Positions 29,420-38,816 of a stretch of 64,000 nt of DNA are shown here, in pieces (position 1 is the first letter of the stretch; each line of letters starts with the position of its first letter). Where the stretch lies: NCBI GenBank assembly GCA_938014215.1, contig CALLRW010000017.1, positions 67,384 through 131,383 of the forward strand. The letters run 5' to 3'. This DNA comes from an uncultured Alistipes sp. Lineage in GTDB: Bacteria; Bacteroidota; Bacteroidia; Bacteroidales; Rikenellaceae. A model generated the notes under the pieces. The model saw only the letters and a list, made by a program, of their open reading frames with translations. It made no database searches and was not told where the DNA came from. The position numbers and the translations under genes were made by a program.

Positions 29420-30028
29420 ATGGGAGAGAACGACGCAAGGAGAATCCGACTGCTGCTGCTCGACTTCGACGGCACGCTGGCCGATACGCGGCGGGCCAAT
29501 ACGCTGGCCTACGTCACGGCGCTCGGCGAGGCCGGCTACAACCTCACGGAGGAGGAGTATGCGGCCAACTACTTCGGCATGCGCTGCGAGGAGTTTCTGA
29601 CCCGTTTCGGGATTGCGGACCCCGCCGAACGCGAACGGCTGCGGCTGCGCAAGATCGCCCTCTACCCCACGTTTTTCGACACGGTGCGGCTGAACCGCCC
29701 GCTGTGGGAGTTCTGCTGTCAGTTCCGCAGGGAGGGCGGACGCGTCTGGGTGGTCTCGACCGGAAGCCGCGCAAACATCGACAACGTCATGCGCTACCTC
29801 GGCATCGGCGGCCCCGAAACCCCGGAGAGCGAAGCTCCGCTCGGGCAGGTCGACGGAATCCTCTCGGGGCTCGACATCGAGCATGCCAAACCCGCACCGG
29901 ACTGCTTTCTCGAAGCGATGCGCCGCGAAGGGTGCACGCCGCAGCAGACGCTGATCTTCGAGGATTCGCCGATCGGCATCGAGGCAGCCCGGCGCAGCGG
30001 CGCCGGTTATTTCGTCGTCAAACTCTGA
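29420..30028 (+). CDS. HAD hydrolase, phosphoglycolate phosphatase/beta-phosphoglucomutase-like
   Basis: The 202-residue protein has HAD motifs I (LLLDFDGTLADTR, both catalytic Asp), II (VVSTGS), III (KPAPDC) and IV (IFEDSPIGIEAA), with a helical cap between I and II. It should be a Mg-dependent phosphatase of a small metabolite. It starts 4 bp after the second M23 gene and closes that operon. Confidence 0.9.
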   Translation: MGENDARRIRLLLLDFDGTLADTRRANTLAYVTALGEAGYNLTEEEYAANYFGMRCEEFLTRFGIADPAERERLRLRKIALYPTFFDTVRLNRPLWEFCCQFRREGGRVWVVSTGSRANIDNVMRYLGIGGPETPESEAPLGQVDGILSGLDIEHAKPAPDCFLEAMRREGCTPQQTLIFEDSPIGIEAARRSGAGYFVVKL

Positions 30029-30039
30029 TCCGAGCCCGC

Positions 30040-30285
30040 TCAGAAGCGCGGATCGTCGTGCGGACGGGGAGGTTGAGCGGGTTTCTGACGCTTTGGTTTC
30101 TTGGGCTTCTTCGGTTTTTTGGGCTTCGGAGGCGCAGGATGATGGTGGCCGTAACCCGGAGGGGGCGGCACCTCGTGGTGAGGTCCGCGCGGCGGACGCG
30201 GGCCGACGGGCCGGTGAACGGCACAGGAGGAGAAAAGCATGGCCGTCACAAGCAGGCACACGCTCCAGATTCGTCTCGGTTTCAT
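30040..30285 (-). CDS. Small Pro/Lys/His-rich lipoprotein
   Basis: The 81-residue protein has a lipoprotein signal (ICSVCLL-like stretch ending in LFSSC, lipid Cys21). Behind it is a short domainless chain: Pro/His-rich (PPPPGYGHHHP), then KPKKPKKPKKPK, a basic proline repeat. Such basic tails often bind murein or other anionic surfaces; that is inference. It converges with the HAD gene (11 bp between stops), and its own promoter TATCTTTG is at 30317-30324 (complement). Confidence 0.7.
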   Translation of the reverse strand: MKPRRIWSVCLLVTAMLFSSCAVHRPVGPRPPRGPHHEVPPPPGYGHHHPAPPKPKKPKKPKKPKRQKPAQPPRPHDDPRF

Positions 30286-30316
30286 CGTACGTGAGGCATT
30301 AAATCCATTTCGTCTA

Positions 30317-30368
30317 CAAAGATAATACATTTCAGCGGTTTGCAAAATCCGGGAAAATCGTATCTTTG
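30317..30368. promoter_or_regulatory. Divergent promoters sharing a -33 element
   Basis: Plus strand: TTTG 30339-30342, then 18 bp, then TATCTTTG 30361-30368 (DUF3667 gene). Minus strand: TTTG (complement of 30343-30346), 18 bp, TATCTTTG (complement of 30317-30324; lipoprotein gene). The two -33 boxes abut as TTTGCAAA. Confidence 0.75.
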
Positions 30369-30393
30369 TTCCATCCATTTTTTCGCCCCCATT

Positions 30394-31845
30394 ATGAAAC
30401 CATCAGACAACGGCCCCTGCTACCCGGCCGAAGAGAAATCATACCCCTCCGAAAAGAGTTCCGGAACTCCGGACCGCATTCCCGACGACCCAACCGGCCT
30501 CGGGGCAGACAACGGGCCAAACAGAAACCCGGACAGAGGTTCGGGCAACGGTCCGGATTGCATTTCTGGCGGCACCTCGGGCAAGAGGCAGGACATGAGC
30601 CCGGACAACACCTCGGACCGCACCCCGGGCTGCAGCGCCTCGGATCAGGAGCCGCAAAGGGATTCGGACGGCAGCGGACGGAACGAAAAATTGTCGTGGC
30701 GCAAACGCCTCCGCAGGCGCCGGACCGCCATGTTGCGGCGTATCGAGTACAACCGTCTGCGGCGTATCCGCCGCCTCACGGTGCCGAAATACACCCACTG
30801 CAAGAACTGCGGCACGCGGCTCGAAGGGATGTACTGCCACCGCTGCGGACAGTATGCCCTCGATATCGAACAACCCTTCTGGAAGTATTTCAAACAGTAT
30901 TTCGAAAACGTCTACCAGTTCGACAGCAAGGTCTGGCAGACGCTGTGGCTGCTGTTCCGACGCCCCGGGCTGCTGACGCTGGAGTTCAACGCCGGGAAAA
31001 TCAACTCCTACGTCCATCCGCTGCGGCTGTTCATGTTCATCTCGGCACTCTTCTTCCTGGCCGTGGCCTTCTTCATCCCCGAGGCCGACAAGGCCCTCGG
31101 TCCCGTCGAAAAACAAATCTCGGCGCTGCGCGATCCGTTCATCCTCGAATCGATTCAGAGTGAGTATGCGAAAGATCCCGATGGCTTCAGTCGGGACACG
31201 GTCGTCTGGGTGGGCAACGCCCGCACGGTCTTCGAGGGGCTGGAGTCACTCGCCAAGGTCCGCGACCGCCCGGGACACGACACGCTGCAGGTCCGCCTGC
31301 CGATGTTCCTGCTCGAGGAGAACTACCTGATCGCCGCCCCCCGCGACTCGATCTACTGGAGCAGCGAAGACCCCCAAAGGCCCTCTGCCCTGGCCAATCG
31401 GGAGGAGGTGCAACAGCTTCACCGCGAAATGGTCTACGAGGAGATCATCGGCTGGTTCTCGCAGTGGCTGCCCGTGATCCTGCTGCTCTTCATCCCTCTC
31501 TTCGCCCTGCTGCTGCGCCTCTTCTTCCGCCACAGCCGCATGCTCTACATGGGTCACTTCGTCACGGCGCTTCACCTCCACTCCGTACAGCTGATTCTGG
31601 TCTTCATCCTCCTCTTCGGGGTGCAATGGGTCAAACACCCGGGAAATCTCGCCCTGCTGATGCTCGCCCTCTATCTGCTGCACATGGTCTTCGCCTTCCA
31701 CCGCATCTACGGCAACTCCTGGGGACGGAGCGCCTTCAAGGCCCTCGTCATCCACGGATTCTACATGACCGTGATGGTGATCGTCCTCTTCGCCATCTTC
31801 ATCTGGCTGCTCTTCCCGCTCATGAAGGAGAACAACTGGTGGTAG
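30394..31845 (+). CDS. DUF3667 membrane protein with zinc ribbon
   Basis: The 483-residue protein has three parts. Residues 1-95 are a disordered, low-complexity stretch of Gly/Asp/Pro/Ser units (NGPNRNPDRGSGNGPD-like), followed by a very basic segment (RKRLRRRR). Residues 136-152 form a zinc ribbon, Cys136-x2-Cys139 and Cys148-x2-Cys151. The rest is the DUF3667 body with one membrane helix near residues 210-228 and a C-terminal cluster of four or so. DUF3667 proteins are common in Bacteroidota and of unknown function. The unusually long N-terminal extension looks repeat-derived. Confidence 0.85.
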   Translation: MKPSDNGPCYPAEEKSYPSEKSSGTPDRIPDDPTGLGADNGPNRNPDRGSGNGPDCISGGTSGKRQDMSPDNTSDRTPGCSASDQEPQRDSDGSGRNEKLSWRKRLRRRRTAMLRRIEYNRLRRIRRLTVPKYTHCKNCGTRLEGMYCHRCGQYALDIEQPFWKYFKQYFENVYQFDSKVWQTLWLLFRRPGLLTLEFNAGKINSYVHPLRLFMFISALFFLAVAFFIPEADKALGPVEKQISALRDPFILESIQSEYAKDPDGFSRDTVVWVGNARTVFEGLESLAKVRDRPGHDTLQVRLPMFLLEENYLIAAPRDSIYWSSEDPQRPSALANREEVQQLHREMVYEEIIGWFSQWLPVILLLFIPLFALLLRLFFRHSRMLYMGHFVTALHLHSVQLILVFILLFGVQWVKHPGNLALLMLALYLLHMVFAFHRIYGNSWGRSAFKALVIHGFYMTVMVIVLFAIFIWLLFPLMKENNWW

Positions 31846-31870
31846 CCCCGCCGCAGAGGTCCCGACACAC

Positions 31871-31906
31871 GGCCGCCCCGCAACCCTTTCGGATCGCGGG
31901 GCGGCC
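31871..31906. terminator. Strong hairpin between the DUF3667 and AddB-like genes
   Basis: An 11-bp GC stem (31871-31881 with 31896-31906) lies between convergent stops at 31845 and 31939. There is no T run, so intrinsic termination is not certain. Confidence 0.5.
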
Positions 31907-31938
31907 GCATGTTTGCAGGGGAGGTCCCGAAGGAGGGG

Positions 31939-34785
31939 TTACCGCTTGCAGATGACGTTGAAATCGCAATACTTGCAGGTGTCCGCCTCCGCACACTGGC
32001 GGAACGGCGTGGCGGGGTCGTAGATCTCGGAGAGGGTCTGCCCGACCAGCTCCTCGAATCGCGCCTCGTAATGCGAATAGCGTCCGCCGCGGATCCCCAG
32101 CTCGCGGTCGAGGAGCGTCGGCAGGTAGTCGTCGCGGTTCATCGCCCGCACGTAGTAGAGCGTCGGTTCGGCATCACAGCCGTGTGCGTGGTAGAGCATC
32201 ATCGCGTAGAGCAGCGTCTGGATGATGTTCGACAGGCGCTGCTTACCCTCGCCGTGGAAGAGCTTCTCCAGCCCCTCGAAATCGAGGTGCGGAGCCCCGG
32301 TCTTGTAGTCCACCACGCGCAGCGTACCGTCATCGAGGCGGTCGATACGGTCGGCCCGCCCGGCGAACTTCATGCGCCGCACGGTGCCGTCCGGCGTGCG
32401 GAAATCAAAGCCCCAGGCCACCTCCTCCTCGAGGTGCTCGACCGTAAAGGTGTCGTGTGCGGCGTCGTAGCGCATCACCCCGCCCCGCAGGTAGCGCGTG
32501 ACGATATCCTTCACGAGCAGCAGGTTGCCCGTATAGTCGTCGGTCGTGGCCCGCTCGTCGTTCAGGTAGTTCTCGTTGATCGCCTCCTCGACGGCCCGCG
32601 CCACCGCCCCCGAACGGCTCAGCGCCCGAAGCGTCTCGCCCGGATGGTGCTCGCGGAGGATCTTCGTGTAGAGCTTCTGCACGGCGGCGTGGAGGATCGT
32701 TCCGAACATCGGCGCATCGACCTCCTCCGTCATGCCGTCGTCGCTCTTCAGCCGCGCCACGGAGTAGAAATAGAACTGCATCGGGCAGGTCACGTAGCGG
32801 CAGAAGGCCGTCGGCGAGAGGCTCTCCGGCGCCTCGGGATCGGTGAAGCGGCCGAGCCGGCGCATCACCCGCTCGTCCTTCGCCACCTCGATCGGGGCCG
32901 TCTCGGCCAGGTTGACGTCCACCCCCACCTCGACCTTCGCCACGGGAAAACCGCTCTCGTAGTCCAGCTGGTAGATGTAGCGGCTCGGCTCGCCGGTCGA
33001 CTTGTCGTCGGCATGCGAGCAGTAGAGCATCCACACCCGGCGGGCCCGCTGTATGAGCCGGTAAAAATAGTAGGCATAGACCCCTTCGTGGTGCTCGGGG
33101 GTCGGCAGCCCGTAGCCCGAACGCAGGTTGTAGGGGATGAACGAGGCCTGGGCCATGTGGTTGCCCGGGAAGTTGTCGTCGTTCATCGAGAGCAGGATGA
33201 CGTTCTCGAAATCGAGGTTTCGCGTCTCGAGGATTCCCATCACCTGCAGCCCCTCGAGCGGTTCGCCCTCGAAGGGGATGCGCACCGTCTGCAGATGGCG
33301 GCGCAGCAGCGAGGCGTAGACCTCCGGCGTCAGCTCGACGTCGCACTCGTCGAGCGAGTTGCGCAGCTTGGTGATCTCCTCTGCGATGACGGCCAGAAAC
33401 TCCACCCGCTGGCGGGCGTCGTCCCCTTCGTAGGGGACGCGGGCCACGGCCCCGACCACCCGCAGCAGCCAGTCCGACTGGTCGCGCCACTCGACGGCCG
33501 GCGAAAAGATCATCCGCAGCAGGTCGTTGCGGCCCAGCCAGGCGGCATCGACCGAGATGCGGCGTTCGCGCACGATCTCCTCCTGCATCTGCCGCGTCAC
33601 CTCCGGATCGCTGTCCGACACGTAGGGATGGGCCAGAATGCCCGTGGCATCGACATGGTAGAAGCTCCATCCGTCCCCCTTACGGCGGCGGTGGGCCTGC
33701 AGCTCGACGAGGCGTTCGATGAAAGTATAGGCCAGGCTCGTGCGCAGCGGATAGCCCATCGTGACGTTGACCTTGCCGATCTCGAGCGGCAGGGCGTAGA
33801 GCAGCGGCAGGAGCAGATTCTCGTCGGTCAGCACCACGGCGGTCCGTTTGTCGAGAGGTCCCTCCTGCGCCAGCCGCCGCAGGATCCGCGCCGCCGCCTT
33901 GCACTGCACGGCATTCGAGGCGGCCGCCACGGCCGTCAGCTCTTTCTGCGCAGCCATGTTGTCGTGCGAGATGTCGCCCCGCGGCGGGAACTGCACGACA
34001 TTCTCGCGCACGAACATGCCCGATTCCTGCGCGTCGGAATCCTTGTAATAGGAGTCGTAATCCCAGTAGAAATCGGTCTCGGCGGCCGTCGAGAGGAAGC
34101 GGAAGAGCGTCTTCTCGCACTCCGAAAGGGCGTTGAAGCCCGCCACGACGTAGCGCCGCGGCTCCGCGAAGGAGAACTCCCCGGCCCGCAGGCGGTCGGC
34201 CGCCGCACGCTGGATCATGCCGTTGTAGGCGAAGCCCAGCTCCAGCAGGCGCTGGCGGAAACGGCGGTAGACGGGTCCCAGACTCTTCCAGATGGAGAGG
34301 AAACGGCGCTTCTCCACCGAGAGGTCGGCCTCGTCGCCGAGCGTCGACCAGAACTGCGTGATGATCTCCAGCTGGCGCGGCGTGAGGTACGAAATATCGG
34401 CCTCCAGCTCCTTGAGGTCGGTTATGTTGCGGAACAGCCGGTCGGCATCGACGGCATACTTGTCGATCGTGTCGAAGTCGGTCAGCAGCATGTCGCCCCA
34501 GAAGTAGAAGCGGTCGAAGGGCTCGTCGTGGTAGTCGGAGTAGATCTTGTAGAGTTCGGTGATCAGCCGCACGCGGTCACCGTGGCGGAGCCCCGAAATC
34601 TCGGTCATCAGATCGTCGATCGTCGCCCACGACGGCTGCCACATCGGGCGGTCGGCAATCCGCGACAGCGCATCGACGAAGAAGAGCCGCGCCCGTCGCG
34701 ACGGGAAAAGCACGGCCCGCTCCGAAAGATGCTCCCCGTAGCGGGCGTAGAGGTCGGCAGCAACCTCGCTGAGAAAGGTCTTCAT
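31939..34785 (-). CDS. AddB-like PD-(D/E)XK nuclease with iron-sulfur cluster motif
   Basis: The 948-residue protein resembles the Bacteroidota AddB partner: a degenerate helicase-like N-terminal part without a good Walker A (SRRARLFFVD), then a C-terminal RecB-type nuclease with ADRIDRL and VVDYKTG. Four Cys that may hold a 4Fe-4S cluster bracket the nuclease: one in RYVTCPMQFYF, three in the tail (CAEADTCKYCDFNVICK). With the AddA-like helicase at 35604 it should process double-strand breaks for RecA. The two genes are divergent here, whereas addA and addB are adjacent and collinear in Firmicutes. Its upstream neighbour is the GIN-domain gene, 15 bp away. Confidence 0.88.
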   Translation of the reverse strand: MKTFLSEVAADLYARYGEHLSERAVLFPSRRARLFFVDALSRIADRPMWQPSWATIDDLMTEISGLRHGDRVRLITELYKIYSDYHDEPFDRFYFWGDMLLTDFDTIDKYAVDADRLFRNITDLKELEADISYLTPRQLEIITQFWSTLGDEADLSVEKRRFLSIWKSLGPVYRRFRQRLLELGFAYNGMIQRAAADRLRAGEFSFAEPRRYVVAGFNALSECEKTLFRFLSTAAETDFYWDYDSYYKDSDAQESGMFVRENVVQFPPRGDISHDNMAAQKELTAVAAASNAVQCKAAARILRRLAQEGPLDKRTAVVLTDENLLLPLLYALPLEIGKVNVTMGYPLRTSLAYTFIERLVELQAHRRRKGDGWSFYHVDATGILAHPYVSDSDPEVTRQMQEEIVRERRISVDAAWLGRNDLLRMIFSPAVEWRDQSDWLLRVVGAVARVPYEGDDARQRVEFLAVIAEEITKLRNSLDECDVELTPEVYASLLRRHLQTVRIPFEGEPLEGLQVMGILETRNLDFENVILLSMNDDNFPGNHMAQASFIPYNLRSGYGLPTPEHHEGVYAYYFYRLIQRARRVWMLYCSHADDKSTGEPSRYIYQLDYESGFPVAKVEVGVDVNLAETAPIEVAKDERVMRRLGRFTDPEAPESLSPTAFCRYVTCPMQFYFYSVARLKSDDGMTEEVDAPMFGTILHAAVQKLYTKILREHHPGETLRALSRSGAVARAVEEAINENYLNDERATTDDYTGNLLLVKDIVTRYLRGGVMRYDAAHDTFTVEHLEEEVAWGFDFRTPDGTVRRMKFAGRADRIDRLDDGTLRVVDYKTGAPHLDFEGLEKLFHGEGKQRLSNIIQTLLYAMMLYHAHGCDAEPTLYYVRAMNRDDYLPTLLDRELGIRGGRYSHYEARFEELVGQTLSEIYDPATPFRQCAEADTCKYCDFNVICKR

Positions 34786-34800
34786 CGCGGCCGCCGGGCG

Positions 34801-35505
34801 TTACTCCTCGACCCGGGTGATGTCGCCGCCCATGAACTTCGTGCCGCCGCGCACGACGGTCGGCGTACCGCGGTAGGTGATCTTGCCGCCGGTCGAGGTC
34901 TTCCCCTCGAAGCGGTCGGTCACCCACAGCGTGGCCGTTCCGGAGCTCGTCACGTTGGCCTCGGTCGACATCGTCTCCAGCGCACGGGCATCGAGCGATC
35001 CCGTCGACAGGTAGAGTGTCAGATAGCGCGCCTCGCCGCTCAGCGTCGCCCGGCTGCGCCCCGTCTGGTTCAGGTTGAGATCCTTCACCGCGAGCTGCGC
35101 CTCGACACGGGCCTCGCCGCCGATCGTCAGATCGAGCACCGTCGCCCGCAGCGTGCTGTCGAACTTCGCCACGGCATCCGCCACGGCAATGCGCTCGAGC
35201 GTATTGTAGCAGACCGTCACCTGCGTGCGCTCCGTGCGCCGCGAGTCGGGCCGTTCGGTGATCGTGAGCACCCGGTCGCGCACCTCGAAGCGGAAGCGCG
35301 TCGAGGTCGACCCCTTCGTATCGTAGATGATCTTCGGAGCCTCGGTGTCGGGGACCCGGACAAAGCGGATGTCGAGCGGCGCCGCCACCTCGACGGCCGT
35401 AAACGAAGTGAGCCAATCGCGTTGTCCGCCCTCCTCGATGGAGATCTGGGCACGGGCCGCGCCGCAAAGGGTCAGCAGCAGCAGGCTTGCAAGCAGTCTT
35501 TTCAT
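34801..35505 (-). CDS. Head GIN domain (DUF2807) exported protein
   Basis: The 234-residue protein has a signal peptide (MKRLLASLLLLTLCGAARAQ) and a repetitive beta-helix of the DUF2807 type (FTAVEVAAPLDIRFVR, DLTIGGEARVEAQL, KITYRGTPTVVRGG). This domain is widespread in Bacteroidota envelopes and its role is not established. It is in an apparent operon with the AddB-like gene, a pairing without obvious functional sense. Confidence 0.88.
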   Translation of the reverse strand: MKRLLASLLLLTLCGAARAQISIEEGGQRDWLTSFTAVEVAAPLDIRFVRVPDTEAPKIIYDTKGSTSTRFRFEVRDRVLTITERPDSRRTERTQVTVCYNTLERIAVADAVAKFDSTLRATVLDLTIGGEARVEAQLAVKDLNLNQTGRSRATLSGEARYLTLYLSTGSLDARALETMSTEANVTSSGTATLWVTDRFEGKTSTGGKITYRGTPTVVRGGTKFMGGDITRVEE

Positions 35506-35546
35506 GTGTCGTCTCTGTTTTAACCGAGCGCTAATTTACGAAATTC

Positions 35547-35578
35547 TTGCGAAATTCGGGTTTTGTTTCGTAATTTTA
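35547..35578 (+). promoter_or_regulatory. Promoter of the addA-ABC-kinase-peptidase operon
   Basis: TTGC (35547-35550), 20 bp, then TAATTTTA (35571-35578), a good Bacteroidota promoter 25 bp before the GTG start at 35604. Confidence 0.65.
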
Positions 35579-35603
35579 CCTCTGCTAAACGACATTCCGA
35601 ACA

Positions 35604-38600
35604 GTGAGAGCGAAGATTCTGAACGCCAGTGCCGGCTCCGGAAAGACCTATCAGCTGGCCTATAAATATGTCCACGACGTCATCGAGGAGCCCGAACTCT
35701 ATCGCCATGTCCTCGCCGTGACCTTCACCAACAAGGCCACCGAGGAGATGAAGTCCCGCATCCTGAAGGAGATCCACCGTCTGGCATCGGGCCAACAGAG
35801 CAACTACCTCGGCGACCTCTGCCGCGAACTCGCACTCGACGAACGGACCGTCCGCCAGCGGGCCGCCGACGTGCGCGCGAAGATCCTCCACGACTACTCG
35901 CGCTTCACGGTGCTCACGATCGACACCTTCTTCCAACGCATCCTGCGCGCCTTCATCAAGGAGCTGGGCATCGACCTGAACTACAACGTCGAGATCGAAA
36001 CCGCCTCGGTCCTCTCGAAGAGCGCCGACACGCTCATCGAACAGATCACCGTCGACCGCGACCTGCAGCGCTGGCTGACCGACTTCGTCCAGGAGCGCAT
36101 CGACGAGGGGCTCAAGTGGGACATCCGCGACGGAATCCTCTCGCTGGCCGGCGAGATCTTCAAGGAGAAGAACAAGTCGACACTCGACCACGGCCGTTCG
36201 CGCGAGGAGCTGGCCTCGATCATCGCCCGCGCCACGGCCCTCGCCGACAAGACCCGCGACGAACTGCGACAGACGGCCCGCCGCGCCGTGGAGACCATCG
36301 CCCGCGCCGGACTGACCGTCGACGACTTCCCGTACAAGGCCAAGGGGTTCGCCAGCTGGTTCTACCGCGTGGCCGACGGGTCGCTCGAACCCTACGGCGA
36401 CCGCGTCCGCAAGGCCTCCGAGGATGAGAACCTCTGGGGCAAGAAGGGGTCGCCTTCGCGCGGGATCGCCCCACAGCTGCGGCCGATGCTCCTCGAGATG
36501 CGCACGATCTACGATGCGAACCTCCGCCGGTGGAACACCCGCGACTTGCTGCGCGAAAACTACCGCAGCTTCGCCCTCCTCTCGGACCTCTACGCCCGCG
36601 TGCAGAAACTCTGCGAGGAGCAGAACCTCATGCTGCTCTCCGAAACCAAATACCTCCTCTCGGAGTTCATCGACCACAACGACGCCCCGTTCATCTACGA
36701 AAAGGTCGGAAACCGCTTCGACCGCTTCATGATTGACGAATTCCAGGATACGTCGGTCAAGGAGTGGGAGAACTTCCTGCCGCTGCTGCAGAACGCCATG
36801 GCCCAGTCCGAAAAGGCCTCGGTGCTGATCGTCGGCGACATCAAGCAGTCGATCTACCGCTGGCGCGGCGGCGACTGGCGGATCCTCCAGGAGCGCGCCC
36901 CGCAGGAGCTAGGCATGGAGGATACCGAGGTCGTGCCGCTGCGTGACAACTGGCGCAGCCTGCCCCGCATCGTCGACTTCAACAACCGCATCATCGCCCA
37001 GGTCGTCGACCGCGACGATGCGGCCCTCGACACGACGCTCCGCACGGCCGTCGCCCAGGGGGGTATCCCGCCCGAAGAGGCCGCCCCGCTCTGCGGCACG
37101 CTCCGCCGCGCCTATGCGGACCACGTCCAGAACCCTCGCCGGAAGGCCCAACACCAGGGCTATGTCTCGATCGAGACCTTTGCCGAACGACCGCCCGTCG
37201 TCGAGCGGATCTGCGAACTGCTCGACCGAGGGTTCCGCCCGTGCGACATCCTGATCCTCGTCCGCGGAGCCTCGGACGGCGCCAAGGTCGCCGCCGAACT
37301 GCTCGACTTCAAACGCCGCAACACGGATCCCCGGCACCACTTCGACGTGATGACCCAGGAGGCGCTCATCGTCGGCAAGGCACCGATCAGTTCGTTCATC
37401 ATCGCCGCGCTGCGCCTGGCGCTGAACCCCGACGACTCGCTCTCGCGCGCCGTCTTCAACCACTACCTCGGCCGCCCGTTCGACGAGCCGCTCGGTGACG
37501 GGGAGAGCGACTTCTTCCGCTCGATCCGCCTGCTTTCGCCCGAGGAGGCCTTCGAACGCATCGTCATGGAGTTCGATCTGCAGGTCGACCGCCTCCAGAC
37601 GGCCTATCTGCAGGCCGTGCACGAACAGATCATCGCCTTCTGCTCGTCGAAGATCGCCGACATCGCGCTCTTCCTGCGCTGGTGGGACGAGACGGGCTGC
37701 AACCGCTCGCTGAGTGTCGAGGAGAGCGTCTCGACGGTCGAAATCACCACCATCCACAAGGCAAAGGGGCTCGAAAAACCCGCCGTCGTGATCCCCTACT
37801 GCTCGTGGGCCCTCGACCCGAAGTCGACCGGCACGGTGCAGAACATCGTCTGGGCCCGCGGCGACGACGAGTCGGGCGAAATCGGCCGCTTCCCCGTACG
37901 GTTCCGCAAATCGATGGCCGATTCGGGATTCTCGGCCGACTACTACCGCGAAATGGTCTATTCGCACGTCGACAACATCAATCTGCTCTACGTCGCCCTG
38001 ACCCGTGCCGCCGAGTCGCTGCACGTCTTCATCCCGCAAAGGAACATCCGCACGGTGGGCGAACTGCTGCTCAAGGGGTTGGAGGTGAAGGACGACCGCG
38101 TACTGCTGCGCATGCCGCCCCCGAAGCCGACGGCCAACGACGACGGTCAGGCGCCGGCAGAGATCCCCTCGGAGCCCGACGAACTGGCGCTCACGGGCCG
38201 TTATATGCAAGACGAGGCCGGGCAGCACTACTCCTTCGGCAAATTCACGGGGCCCGAAGAGCAGGAGTCCAAAACCGGGGCGCGTCACGTCGTGCTCGAC
38301 GAGTACCTCACGGCGCGGGCCGACCTGCGGCTGCGGCTCCCCTCGCAGCGCTACTTCGAGGAGGAGGGGGCCGGGCTCTCGCCGCGCGATTTCGGTATCC
38401 TGATGCACAAGGCCTTCGAACAGGCCGACGACCGGCAGGGGATCTACGACGCCGTCAGCCAGATGCAGGCCGACGCCACCCTCTCGGAGCAGGATGCCCG
38501 GACGCTGCGCCGGATGATCGACCGCGCGCTCGAACGCCCCGAAGTCCGGGAGTGGTTCAGCGGAGCGTGGAGCTGCGTGCGCAACGAACAGGAGATCATC

Positions 38601-38816
38601 CTCCCGGGGCGCGGCGCAACACGACGGCCCGACCGCGTCATGATCGCACCGGGCCATGCCGTGGTGGTCGACTACAAGTTCGGCGAACTCGACGCCGAAC
38701 GCTACCGGCAGCAGATCCGCGAATACAAACGTCTGCTCCGCGAGATGGGTTATGAAAAAACGGAAGGGTTTTTGTGGTATGTCCGCCTCGGTAAAATCGA
38801 GCGTGTGGACGATTGA
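35604..38816 (+). CDS. AddA-like UvrD-type helicase-nuclease
   Basis: The 1070-residue protein starts at GTG 35604, just before the Walker A region (LNASAGSGKTYQLAYKY). It contains VTFTNKATEEMK (Ia), DEFQDTS (II), GDIKQSIYRWRGGD (III), TTIHKAKGLEKPAVV (V) and LLYVALTRAAESLHVF (VI), then a C-terminal RecB-like nuclease with VVVDYKFGE. It unwinds and degrades DNA ends together with the AddB-like protein. The downstream ABC gene starts on TTG inside its stop codon region (4-bp overlap), so the operon continues. Confidence 0.92.
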   Translation: MRAKILNASAGSGKTYQLAYKYVHDVIEEPELYRHVLAVTFTNKATEEMKSRILKEIHRLASGQQSNYLGDLCRELALDERTVRQRAADVRAKILHDYSRFTVLTIDTFFQRILRAFIKELGIDLNYNVEIETASVLSKSADTLIEQITVDRDLQRWLTDFVQERIDEGLKWDIRDGILSLAGEIFKEKNKSTLDHGRSREELASIIARATALADKTRDELRQTARRAVETIARAGLTVDDFPYKAKGFASWFYRVADGSLEPYGDRVRKASEDENLWGKKGSPSRGIAPQLRPMLLEMRTIYDANLRRWNTRDLLRENYRSFALLSDLYARVQKLCEEQNLMLLSETKYLLSEFIDHNDAPFIYEKVGNRFDRFMIDEFQDTSVKEWENFLPLLQNAMAQSEKASVLIVGDIKQSIYRWRGGDWRILQERAPQELGMEDTEVVPLRDNWRSLPRIVDFNNRIIAQVVDRDDAALDTTLRTAVAQGGIPPEEAAPLCGTLRRAYADHVQNPRRKAQHQGYVSIETFAERPPVVERICELLDRGFRPCDILILVRGASDGAKVAAELLDFKRRNTDPRHHFDVMTQEALIVGKAPISSFIIAALRLALNPDDSLSRAVFNHYLGRPFDEPLGDGESDFFRSIRLLSPEEAFERIVMEFDLQVDRLQTAYLQAVHEQIIAFCSSKIADIALFLRWWDETGCNRSLSVEESVSTVEITTIHKAKGLEKPAVVIPYCSWALDPKSTGTVQNIVWARGDDESGEIGRFPVRFRKSMADSGFSADYYREMVYSHVDNINLLYVALTRAAESLHVFIPQRNIRTVGELLLKGLEVKDDRVLLRMPPPKPTANDDGQAPAEIPSEPDELALTGRYMQDEAGQHYSFGKFTGPEEQESKTGARHVVLDEYLTARADLRLRLPSQRYFEEEGAGLSPRDFGILMHKAFEQADDRQGIYDAVSQMQADATLSEQDARTLRRMIDRALERPEVREWFSGAWSCVRNEQEIILPGRGATRRPDRVMIAPGHAVVVDYKFGELDAERYRQQIREYKRLLREMGYEKTEGFLWYVRLGKIERVDD

